Shown here one piece after another: positions 57,423-64,000 of a DNA stretch of 64,000 nt (positions are counted from its first letter, which is position 1; every line of letters begins with the position of its first letter). The notes below the pieces were generated by a model. That model saw only the letters and a program-made list of their open reading frames with translations, searched no databases and was not told the DNA's origin. A program made the translations under genes and the position numbers. The DNA lies in assembly GCA_029266615.1 (NCBI GenBank), contig JAQSWN010000024.1, positions 21,448 to 85,447 on the forward strand, given 5' to 3'. Source of the stretch: Polyangiaceae bacterium. Lineage in GTDB: Bacteria > Myxococcota_A > Polyangia > Polyangiales > Polyangiaceae.

Positions 57423-59214
57423 GTGGTGTGCATACTCCCACCCCGCCCTCGGGGCTAGGTATTCGAGTTGTAACGATGCCGCACTCCGGGATGCTGCGAA
57501 CCAAGAAGGCCGTCTCGGCGAATTGCGACATCGTGAGCCCCGGTGGGCGCGATGGGCGCCGACGCCGATTACACGGCGCAGCTCCTGTTAGAGTCGCCGA
57601 ACCGCGCAACCTTCGCGCGTCCATGCCAAAAATCGTGCGTGGCGCCGCATGTCGCCACCTCACCAAGCCCTCAGGGGCCGCGTCCAGACCTTTGCCGTTG
57701 TCCTCGAGGGGAAAGTTCTCGCCGCACCCGTGCGCGGTGGCGTCGATCTCGCCGACGAAGTCCCGAAGCGAGGCTCCGTCCAGCGACATGTACTCGGCGA
57801 TCAACGCCTGCCTCGTCTGCTTACCCGCGACGCCGTCCACCTTGAGCTTGCGCGTGCGCTGGTACCAGTGCACCGGGTCTTCCGCGCGAGGTTTGCCGAC
57901 GAAATTCGGCATGGCGCTGATCATCAGCCGGTCTTCCACCTTGCCCCAACGCTTCTGCGCGGCGATGCCTTCCCCGTAGAACTCGTACCATTCGTCGCCG
58001 TCGTCCTTGAGGTACGCGACCATCGCGCGAGCGCGTTCGAGCGAGAGCGCGTCGTTGTAGGCGGGGCCCGCCGCCGTGTCGGCGTGGCCGACGACGAGCA
58101 GCTTGCAGGGTGAATTCTCCTCGTAGAGGCGACGCAGCAGGCGCACGCTCGGCAAGGCTGTCGGGAGTAAGAAAGCTTTGTTGGTGTTGAAAAACAGCTT
58201 CAGCTCCGCGAGCACGGAGCGAGGTACCGCCGCGAGCAAACGGACTTGCGGCTGACCGTCGTTCGGCTCGAGCGTGACCAGCGCGCTCTCCACGATGTCC
58301 ATCGTCCGGTCGGGGTCGCCCTCTTCGAAAAAGTCGAGCGCCAAGGAAAGCTGGTAATCGCCGGGAAATACGCCTTCGTGGAGCAGCAGTCCGTTCTCGT
58401 CGGTCGTGCCTTCGAAAGATTGAGGCCCCGTGATCTTGTACGTTCGATTGGCGTGTTTGACGCGACCGGTGTGGTCCCAGAGCTCGACGAACAGCTTGCC
58501 GAGAGGTGGCTTGATCACCACCGTATTGGGGACTTCGGCCTTGAGATCGAAAGGGCCGAGCTCCGCGCCGCGGAAGACGACCTCTCGAGTGTTGGATTCA
58601 TTGGGAGGCTTGCCGGGGCGGAGCTGTTCCCAGCGGGGGTCCAAAACCGTAGCGAGTGCGTCAGGATCCAGAACGGCGACGTTGGCGGACGAGGCGACGA
58701 CGCCCTCGAGCAGAGCGATGCCCGCGGCGTTGGCGGCGCGCGTCTGGGGGCCGTCGGCGGTGAATTCGGCGTCGATGCCGGAGATCGCTTTGCCCACCTC
58801 GTCGACGAAGCGGACCTCGAGCGTGTGCGTGCCGGCTTCGCGAGGCGCGGGAGGGAGCGGCGGCGGTTCCGGTGGCGCGAAGTCGTTGCGCTCCGCCAGG
58901 GAGCTGATGCGCGTGCGCTCGACGACGAGCCGCCCCGCGAGCAGCGCCTCCTCCAGACGGGCAGCCGGGCCGCCAAAGGCGAGCTGGGGCGTAGCGCCCG
59001 CCAAGGCTCCGCCGAGACCGCGCCCGTCGGCGTCCCCGAAACCGTGAGAGAACTCGGAGCCACCACCCTCCAGACGCCTGAGCAGCTCTCCTGCGGCCGT
59101 CGCGACCCCAGCGTCACCCACGTCGATGCCCTGACGAAACTGGGAAGCGGCCCAATTGGCAAGGCGCTGCTCCTCGCCATTGATGGCCGAGCCAGAACGC
59201 CGGACCCGCACCAC
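57400..59214 (-). CDS. OmpA-family protein with an eroded C-terminus
   Basis: 604 residues from GTG 59214 (GAGG upstream). The N-terminal part (INGEEQRLANWAASQF) and the middle (VELWDHTGRVKHANRTYKI) match proteins found with type VI or contractile secretion loci in delta-type bacteria. An OmpA-like peptidoglycan-binding domain follows (LLVVGHADTAAGPAYNDALSLERARA), then a helical region with KLKVDGVAGKQTRQAL. After GCGENFPLEDNGKGLDAAPE the family pattern stops; the last 75 or so residues are Arg/Pro-rich and look like read-through of non-coding DNA. Probably a relic with a lost 3' end. Confidence 0.65.
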   Translation of the reverse strand: MVRVRRSGSAINGEEQRLANWAASQFRQGIDVGDAGVATAAGELLRRLEGGGSEFSHGFGDADGRGLGGALAGATPQLAFGGPAARLEEALLAGRLVVERTRISSLAERNDFAPPEPPPLPPAPREAGTHTLEVRFVDEVGKAISGIDAEFTADGPQTRAANAAGIALLEGVVASSANVAVLDPDALATVLDPRWEQLRPGKPPNESNTREVVFRGAELGPFDLKAEVPNTVVIKPPLGKLFVELWDHTGRVKHANRTYKITGPQSFEGTTDENGLLLHEGVFPGDYQLSLALDFFEEGDPDRTMDIVESALVTLEPNDGQPQVRLLAAVPRSVLAELKLFFNTNKAFLLPTALPSVRLLRRLYEENSPCKLLVVGHADTAAGPAYNDALSLERARAMVAYLKDDGDEWYEFYGEGIAAQKRWGKVEDRLMISAMPNFVGKPRAEDPVHWYQRTRKLKVDGVAGKQTRQALIAEYMSLDGASLRDFVGEIDATAHGCGENFPLEDNGKGLDAAPEGLVRWRHAAPRTIFGMDARRLRGSATLTGAAPCNRRRRPSRPPGLTMSQFAETAFLVRSIPECGIVTTRIPSPEGGVGVCTPREAGISP

Positions 59215-59342
59215 GAAGTCCTCGAACGGGGTTCTGCCACCACCGCGTCCAAGCCCAAAGCCACGAACGCACGGTACGCAAAGAGGCGTCCGAAGCGAAG
59301 CCTTCAGTGCGGTTTCCGTGGTCGATCCGGCACCGCCAGGCT

Positions 59343-59760
59343 CTAAGCCGCCGTTACTGAGGTTCTGCCTCGAGGCGAGGTCAGCGGGCCGAGCCGGTGG
59401 CGGGCGGCCACGCGCACGCCACCGGCTCGCTCCGACTCCGGCAAGGTGAGGCTCTTCTCGACAGCCGCGACGAACGTCGAAACGTAGCGGCTTTGCGCCG
59501 CGATGAGCTCGGTACCTCCAGGCTCGTCCTGGCCGATATACAGGGCGCTGCGATCAAGGATGCGCTGCTCGAGTTGTCTGAGATGGGTGAGCCCCTCGCT
59601 TGCGTAGCCGTCCGTCAGGTACGCGTGCATGCCGGAGTTGACGAGATCGCCGACGAACAGGGTGCGCTCGTCCAGTCGCCACACGGAGTCCGCCGGGGAC
59701 CTCGGCGCCGCCGGCATCCTCCACGGTGAAGCGCAGGTAGCCGAGGGGGGACTAAAGTCT
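59343..59760 (-). pseudogene. Metallo-beta-lactamase-fold hydrolase remnant
   Basis: The minus strand reads DSVWRLDERTLFVGDLVNSGMHAYL and, later, QDEPGGTELIAAQSRYVSTFVAAVEKSL. These are the Asp-containing GDLV strand and the C-terminal helix of MBL-fold hydrolases. The HxHxDH half is absent. A frame break lies near 59700: the sequence before DSVW continues better in another frame (YLRFTVEDAGGAEV). So this is a decayed gene fragment. Confidence 0.5.
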
Positions 59761-60155
59761 GAGCCGACTCGTGGACTGCCGCGTGGCATCGGGGGACACT
59801 CCGTGCTCCTCGTGCCGCTTTCACCCAAGCCGCAGCGTTCCAGACAGTCCTTCCTCGCTCACATTCAGGACCGCCGACTCGCCCTCACGCCACGCGCCCA
59901 CGGGCAAGATCAATTGGTTCCTGTGCTTGTAGCGGAACGGGACGAGGACGTTATCGTGGAACTGGCGACCAGCCTTCTGGGGCGCGGCGGAACAATCGTC
60001 CACTTGGAGCCATGAGTGTATCTACTGGAGGCGCTCAGGTTGTCGCCAAATCGACCAGTGGGCGGAGCGCGTCACGCCCACTGCGGTCGCTCCGGCGAAG
60101 CTGCCAGTTTTTCCGTGCCCGCGAACGACTCCGGGCTAACTTACGTTGACCACGA
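59761..60155. other. Intergenic stretch, no supported gene
   Basis: Between the hydrolase remnant and the VTT protein gene. A 60-codon frame on the minus strand (59821-60003) has a start but no convincing ribosome binding site or family; it may be another remnant. No terminator or repeat seen. Confidence 0.4.
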
Positions 60156-60776
60156 ATGGGCGCACCAGCCGCTGACGCTTGGGTGATCGAAGAGTACGTG
60201 AAGAAGGCCTTTCGGAAGGCCGCCTGGTCCTTGGCCGGGCTGTTCGTTGTCGTGGTCGTCATCGGCGCCGTCTTCGAGCGGGAGCTGATGCGAGCCGCGG
60301 AGTGGACGGAGCGGTCGGTGGGAGTGGCCGGCCTGGGCGCCGTCGTGTTGCTCACCGATACCTTCACTCTGCCTTTCCCTCCGGACTTGGCGTTGCTCGT
60401 GGTCGCGAACAGCGCGCGCCGAGTGGATTGGTATTGGATCGTCCCCCTACTCGGCTGCATGTCGGTCCTCGGTGGGTGCTTGGGCTGGTGGATCGGCACG
60501 CGGCTCTCTCGGCTCAGCTGGGTGAGCCGCCTCAACGCTGTTCTACAGCAGCGCCAGTCGGCGCTCTTCGCGCGCTACGGCGCGCTGACCGTAGCCATCG
60601 GCGCGCTCACTCCCGTGCCCTTCTCGGTCACTTGCTGGGCTGCCGGCGCTCTCGGGATGCCTTTTCGCTCCTTCATCGCGCCTTGTCTTCTCCGCATCCC
60701 GCGCTTCGTCGCCTATTATCTCATCCTCGCGAAAGCGCTGTCAGGTTCGGCGTGGCTGAGCCGCCTGCTTCTTTAG
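60156..60776 (+). CDS. VTT (DedA/TVP38-like) membrane protein
   Basis: 206 residues with about four to five hydrophobic segments (about 22-42, 58-85, 95-115, 145-165, 175-200). The core GALTPVPFSVTCWAAGALGMPFRSF fits the VTT fold (TP.P.S...AG...M....F), in which re-entrant loops carry lipids or help membrane homeostasis. ATG 60156. It stands alone. Confidence 0.75.
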   Translation: MGAPAADAWVIEEYVKKAFRKAAWSLAGLFVVVVVIGAVFERELMRAAEWTERSVGVAGLGAVVLLTDTFTLPFPPDLALLVVANSARRVDWYWIVPLLGCMSVLGGCLGWWIGTRLSRLSWVSRLNAVLQQRQSALFARYGALTVAIGALTPVPFSVTCWAAGALGMPFRSFIAPCLLRIPRFVAYYLILAKALSGSAWLSRLLL

Positions 60777-61014
60777 ACTGAGCAGGCGAATTTTGGACCG
60801 TTCGCGGACTCCGACCCCTCGCTCAAGGCGCGGGCAAAGCCGGGTAGCAACTGACTCTGCGGATACACTACGGTACTGGTACGTGCGACGGGCGGCGAGG
60901 GCTGGCTCAAGAGGCACGGCGTCGAGCGCGGAGGGCGGAGCCGTTTCGAACCGTGGAGAACGCCAAAACGTCGTGGACCGTGATCGATTCGGAGGGCTTC
61001 TGCATTTGGTGTTG

Positions 61015-62424
61015 ATGAGAAACTACTGGCTCCCCTGCCTTGCACTGGCTCTCCTCAACGGCGCTTGCGGCGGCGACGACGAATCGACTCCGGTTAGCGG
61101 CTCCGGCAATGGAGGGACGGGCTCTCCGGTCGCTGGGAGTAGCGCCAGCAGCGGCAACGGGCTTGGCCTCGGTGGCAGTGGCGTCGGCGGCGCCCAGGGC
61201 GTCGGCGGCAGCGCTGGAAGCTCGGCTCTACCGGGCGGCACTGGCGGCACCGCAGGGGCGACGGGCGGTACGGCGGGGACCACGGGCGGTACAGCGGCAG
61301 CGGCAGCGGGGGCGGGGGCGACGAGCGGCGGCTCGGGCGGTGTGGACCCGAGCGGTGGTTCAGCCGGCAGCGTAGCGGTTGGCGGCAGCAGCGGCGGCGC
61401 AGGCGCGCCCAATGGCGGCTCGGGCGGCGGGGGGCCGGTCACCATTCGCCCGCCCAAGCTCGAGGGTTATGGCAGCAAGACGACCGGCGGCAAAGGCGGA
61501 GCCATGGTGACAGCGACCACCGGTACGGAGATTCACCAAGCGATCTGCCAACGAGCAGCCGACGACACACCGCTCATCATCCTCGTCAATGGCGTCATCA
61601 CGCCCGGCAACACCACCAAACAATCCGGCAGCTGCAACACCGCAGACGGCGTGATCGAGCTGAAAGAGATCAAGAACATTTCGCTGATTGGTGTGGGAAC
61701 GAATGGCGTGCTCGATCAGATCGGGGTCCACGTACGGTCCGCTGCGAACATCATCATCCAAAATCTCACCATCAAGAACGTGAGAAAGTCGAACACGAGC
61801 ACCCCGTCCAATGGCGGCGACGCCATCGGGATGGAGTCGGATGTTTCGAACGTTTGGGTCGATCACAACCTGATCTTCGGCTCCACGACGATGGGTGAGG
61901 AACACGACGGCCTCCTCGACTTCAAGGATAATTGCCGCGACATCACGATCTCGTACAATCACTTCCACACGGGCGGCCGCGGCGGGTTGATCGGGTCGAA
62001 TGACAATGGCGACGACGGCTCCACCAACCTCACGTTCCACCACAATTGGTACGAGAACCTCAATTCACGCGCCCACATGGTGCGTGAGGCGCAGGCCCAC
62101 TTTTACAACAATTACTACAGCAAGATTCTGGGCACGGGCTTGAACGTTCGGAACGGCGCCAAGGTCTTGGTCGAAGGCAACTATTTCACCGAAGCGCGCA
62201 ATCCGCTTGGCACGTTCTTCTTCCTCGACAACAACCCGGTCTATCAAGTGCGCGACAATTTCTTCACTAGCAGCGTGGTTTGGGAAGCCGCCGCGGAAGA
62301 GCGTCCCGCGGGCCCCAACGTCATGTCGACCGGCTCGGTGTCGGTGCCGTACACCTACGCTCTCGATCCGGCGCAGGGTGTGCCCGACATCGTCCGCGCG
62401 AACGTCGGCGTCGGCAAAATCTAA
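61015..62424 (+). CDS. Pectate lyase (PL1 family) lipoprotein
   Basis: 469 residues from ATG 61015; TTG 61006 with GGAGG 10 nt upstream is an equally good start. Signal peptide (MRNYWLPCLALALLNGAC) and a Gly/Ser/Ala linker to about residue 140. The parallel beta-helix pectate lyase domain has NISLIGVGTNG, NLTIKNVRKS, VWVDHNLIF, HDGLLDFK (calcium site), ISYNHFHTGGRGGLIG and SRAHMVREAQAHFYNNYY, where the Arg is the likely catalytic base. It cleaves polygalacturonate by beta-elimination, outside the cell. Confidence 0.9.
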   Translation: MRNYWLPCLALALLNGACGGDDESTPVSGSGNGGTGSPVAGSSASSGNGLGLGGSGVGGAQGVGGSAGSSALPGGTGGTAGATGGTAGTTGGTAAAAAGAGATSGGSGGVDPSGGSAGSVAVGGSSGGAGAPNGGSGGGGPVTIRPPKLEGYGSKTTGGKGGAMVTATTGTEIHQAICQRAADDTPLIILVNGVITPGNTTKQSGSCNTADGVIELKEIKNISLIGVGTNGVLDQIGVHVRSAANIIIQNLTIKNVRKSNTSTPSNGGDAIGMESDVSNVWVDHNLIFGSTTMGEEHDGLLDFKDNCRDITISYNHFHTGGRGGLIGSNDNGDDGSTNLTFHHNWYENLNSRAHMVREAQAHFYNNYYSKILGTGLNVRNGAKVLVEGNYFTEARNPLGTFFFLDNNPVYQVRDNFFTSSVVWEAAAEERPAGPNVMSTGSVSVPYTYALDPAQGVPDIVRANVGVGKI

Positions 62425-62643
62425 GTCTCCGCTTATCCAGGTCGCCGCCGGCTGCTCGAGCCAAGCCCCTCGGGGTTCGCCGCTGGCAGAGGCTGATGCT
62501 CGATCGCCGCGCGACGCGCGGGCCGTCCCCGCGCAGCGAGGGCTGAGGCGCCCCGGGCGAAGCTTTTTCGGTCGAGCGCCTCCGCGCCTCCGCGCGTAAG
62601 CGAGGGCACGCCCTTTGCAGCAGTGGCCGTGACTGGAGAAACC

Positions 62644-63024
62644 TTGTCTCAACGAGCCCTCTTTGCTTTGGCCCTGACCCTTGGCCTGCTGCCTGGTTGC
62701 AAGAAAGACCCCGACGAAGCCGCGTCCACGGCACGGCCGGAGGCGTCCGCGCTGGGGCCCCAGAGCCGCATCGAAATTTCCGTGACTGACGACGGCTTCG
62801 TTGCCTCCGGTCAGCGGGTGAAAGTCGGCGAGCCCGTTACGCTCGTCGTGACTCGCAAGGTCGAGCGGACCTGCGCCACCGAAATCGTGCTCAAAGACTA
62901 CGGCTTATCGCAGCCCCTACCGCAAAACCAAACGGTGGAGGTTACGTTCACCCCAACCAAGCTTGGCCCGATTCGCTACGCCTGCGCCATGGACATGGTG
63001 GCAGGTAACCTCGTCGCCGAATAA
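62644..63024 (+). CDS. Cupredoxin-like lipoprotein
   Basis: 126 residues from TTG 62644 (GGAG five to six bases upstream); GTG 62623 is an in-frame alternative. Signal peptide with lipobox LLPGC. The mature domain is a cupredoxin-like beta-sandwich (RIEISVTDDGFVASGQRV, GEPVTLVVTRK, CATEIVLKDY). It ends in RYACAMDMVAGNLV, with Cys and Met ligands in place, whereas the usual first ligand His is unclear. Possibly a copper protein. The IS element is inserted 67 nt after the stop. Confidence 0.75.
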   Translation: MSQRALFALALTLGLLPGCKKDPDEAASTARPEASALGPQSRIEISVTDDGFVASGQRVKVGEPVTLVVTRKVERTCATEIVLKDYGLSQPLPQNQTVEVTFTPTKLGPIRYACAMDMVAGNLVAE

Positions 63025-63651
63025 AGGGCCCATGTCAATCGCGAGGGTGAGAGGCCGGCTTCGGCGCCTGGTCAGCGTCGTTTCGTACTTAGAGCCGATC
63101 CTGAAACTCATGTTGCCTGCTGAAACGCGATCAAGCCACACGCGAATTGGAGCAGCGCCAGGTAGTGCGCGCCGCGGCGCTCCCAATTGGAGCAGCGCCA
63201 GGTAGTGCGCGCCGCGGCGCTCCCAGCGCACGAGCAGGCCGCGGAAGCGGTTGTGCCAAGAGTTGGTGCGCTCCACGACCCAGCGTCGCGCCTTACCGCG
63301 CACCTTGCCGATCAGCGGTTGCTCGCCGCGTCGTCGGATGTGCGGTCGAATTCCCCGCAGGCGAATCGCGGGTGCCACGTGCGGGTAGTCGTAACCCTTG
63401 TCGAGGCACAGGTGTTCTGGGCGCCGCGGTCCGCGAGGGCCACGCATGACGACGGCGTCGAGCACTTCGCTGATCATCGCGGCGTCTGGCACGTTCGCGC
63501 CGCTGATGAGCGCGGCGATCGGCACGCCTCGACCGTCGGTCAAAATGTGGCGCTTTACGCCACTTTTCGCCCGGTCCGTCGGGTTCGGTCCCGTGAGGTC
63601 CCCCCTTTTGGCGCCTTCACCGAGGCGCTGTCGAGAGAACTCCACTTCCAC
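62917..63651 (-). CDS. IS transposase, second frame (catalytic part, C-terminus altered)
   Basis: DDE catalytic part: TGPNPTDRAKSGVKRHILTDGRG, ALISGANVPDAAM, LCLDKGYDYPHVAPAI (second Asp) and RWVVERTNSWHNRFRGL (Glu). The natural end would read HYLALLQFACGLIAFQQAT and stop. A 40-bp tandem duplication (63145-63224) shifts the frame, so the open frame leaves the element and runs on antisense to the cupredoxin gene as far as 62917. The transposase is therefore probably inactive. Confidence 0.8.
   Translation of the reverse strand: MEVEFSRQRLGEGAKRGDLTGPNPTDRAKSGVKRHILTDGRGVPIAALISGANVPDAAMISEVLDAVVMRGPRGPRRPEHLCLDKGYDYPHVAPAIRLRGIRPHIRRRGEQPLIGKVRGKARRWVVERTNSWHNRFRGLLVRWERRGAHYLALLQLGAPRRALPGAAPIRVWLDRVSAGNMSFRIGSKYETTLTRRRSRPLTLAIDMGPLFGDEVTCHHVHGAGVANRAKLGWGERNLHRLVLR
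63091..63107 (+). repeat. Left terminal inverted repeat of the IS
   Basis: AGAGCCGATCCTGAAAC. Pairs with 63981-63997, one mismatch. Confidence 0.85.
63145..63224. repeat. 40-bp perfect tandem duplication inside the IS
   Basis: AATTGGAGCAGCGCCAGG... to ...GCTCCC at 63145-63184 is repeated exactly at 63185-63224. 40 is not a multiple of three, so it shifts the transposase frame. Confidence 0.95.
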
Positions 63652-63977
63652 GCGATCCCGCGGCGTCCGTCATAGTAGCTCAGCAGCTCCCGGTGAATCG
63701 CAGCAAACACTCCGAGCTGCACCCACTTCTGAAAGCGCAGGTGGCACGTCGAGCCGGACCCGAAGTCGCTCGGCAACGCCTTCCACTGGCAGCCGGTCTT
63801 CAGCCGATAGAGAATGCCTGCCATCACGACTCGCGCTGCGACCGGCGGCCGCCCGCCTCGCGGTTTCGCGCGCTCCGGCGGGATCAGCGGCTCGATTTGA
63901 CGCCACAGAGCGTCAGGCACGTCGGCAAACTTAGCTTCCACCAAGCACGGTAGATCACACTCGATGCGACCTTTCAA
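63555..63977 (-). CDS. IS transposase, first frame (N-terminal part)
   Basis: 140 residues: the helix-turn-helix-type N-domain typical of IS5-family transposases (LWRQIEPLIPPERAKPRGGRP, VVMAGILYRLKTGCQWKALP, WVQLGVFAAIHRELL). The first catalytic Asp is in SLDSASVKAPKGG. At the A4G6 run (63600-63609, minus strand AAAAGGGGGG) the product would pass by a -1 shift into the second frame (GDLTGPNPTDRAK). IS427-group elements commonly make the full transposase by such a shift. Confidence 0.85.
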   Translation of the reverse strand: MKGRIECDLPCLVEAKFADVPDALWRQIEPLIPPERAKPRGGRPPVAARVVMAGILYRLKTGCQWKALPSDFGSGSTCHLRFQKWVQLGVFAAIHRELLSYYDGRRGIAWKWSSLDSASVKAPKGGTSRDRTRRTGRKVA

Positions 63978-63980
63978 CAG

Positions 63981-63997
63981 GTTTTAGGATCGGCTCT
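63981..63997 (-). repeat. Right terminal inverted repeat of the IS
   Basis: Minus strand AGAGCCGATCCTAAAAC, the transposase-start side of the element. Confidence 0.85.
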
Positions 63998-64000
63998 TAG

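Larger units (their letters stand above)
63091..63997 (-). mobile_element. IS5-family insertion sequence (IS427-group-like)
   Basis: A 907-bp element bounded by inverted repeats AGAGCCGATCCTGAAAC (63091) and, on the other strand from 63997, AGAGCCGATCCTAAAAC (16 of 17 identical). It encodes a transposase split in two frames. TA occurs at or beside both ends but the target duplication cannot be fixed because the window stops three bases later. Confidence 0.85.

Noticed and set aside
59821..60003. 60-codon minus-strand frame
   Set aside because: No family, weak start, and next to a pseudogene; could be a remnant but is not supported.

Overview
The window is high-GC DNA with long, tightly packed genes. 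It looks like the chromosome of a predatory or saprophytic myxobacterium (Myxococcota, probably the Polyangiales side, by inference). The signs are Ser/Thr kinases with HRDVSPQN or HRDLKPDN loops, many lipoproteins with long Gly/Ser/Ala linkers, Cys-rich lipoproteins of the CTQVLGIEDA type, and a six-gene chemosensory operon plus a divergent two-receiver protein in the Myxococcus xanthus Frz order.

Layout. 1-1419: partial sulfurtransferase and a DUF2807 lipoprotein. 1425-8791: cyanophycin locus, with an ABC exporter carrying a DUF1854 tail divergent from two tandem cyanophycin synthetase genes. The first has a degenerate, shortened Mur-ligase half; the second has an intact Mur half but a broken N-domain. 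9007-13318: patatin, PP2C phosphatase overlapping truD, extensin-like lipoprotein. 13378-17052: LacI-like sensor/SpoIIE phosphatase, mutH and msrC, apparently one operon. 17093-19366: DUF1993 protein, L,D-transpeptidase, small Cys-rich lipoprotein. 19379-26150: a five-gene leftward operon (haem lipoprotein, kinase, three envelope proteins) divergent from a small haem lipoprotein. 26181-29998: NAD synthetase and a three-gene coupled operon (2-TM protein, hydrolase, acetyltransferase). 30167-30794: a frameshifted stand-alone HisRS-like gene. 30803-39497: the Frz-type system.

39512-44990 is a cobalamin/methionine block: an MMACHC (CblC)-like protein convergent with metH, and an ArsR-methyltransferase fusion directly upstream of metH. 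45081-52659 holds a second kinase, a SprT-like metalloprotease, a Gfo/Idh/MocA oxidoreductase, malic enzyme (MaeB type) and an NDP-sugar epimerase. 52926-63024 is an accessory region of secreted or surface proteins (DNRLRE protein, carbohydrate-binding and laminin-B-like lipoproteins, pectate lyase, cupredoxin lipoprotein). It also holds an OmpA-family gene with an eroded C-terminus and a metallo-beta-lactamase-fold remnant. The right edge is an IS5-family element (63091-63997) whose transposase is damaged by a 40-bp tandem duplication.

How it works together: the left part suggests nitrogen storage as cyanophycin, the Frz cluster suggests control of gliding reversals, the metH block couples cobalamin processing to methionine synthesis, and the lipoprotein-rich right part suggests contact with polysaccharides or prey. 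I saw no rRNA, convincing tRNA, CRISPR array or replication origin.
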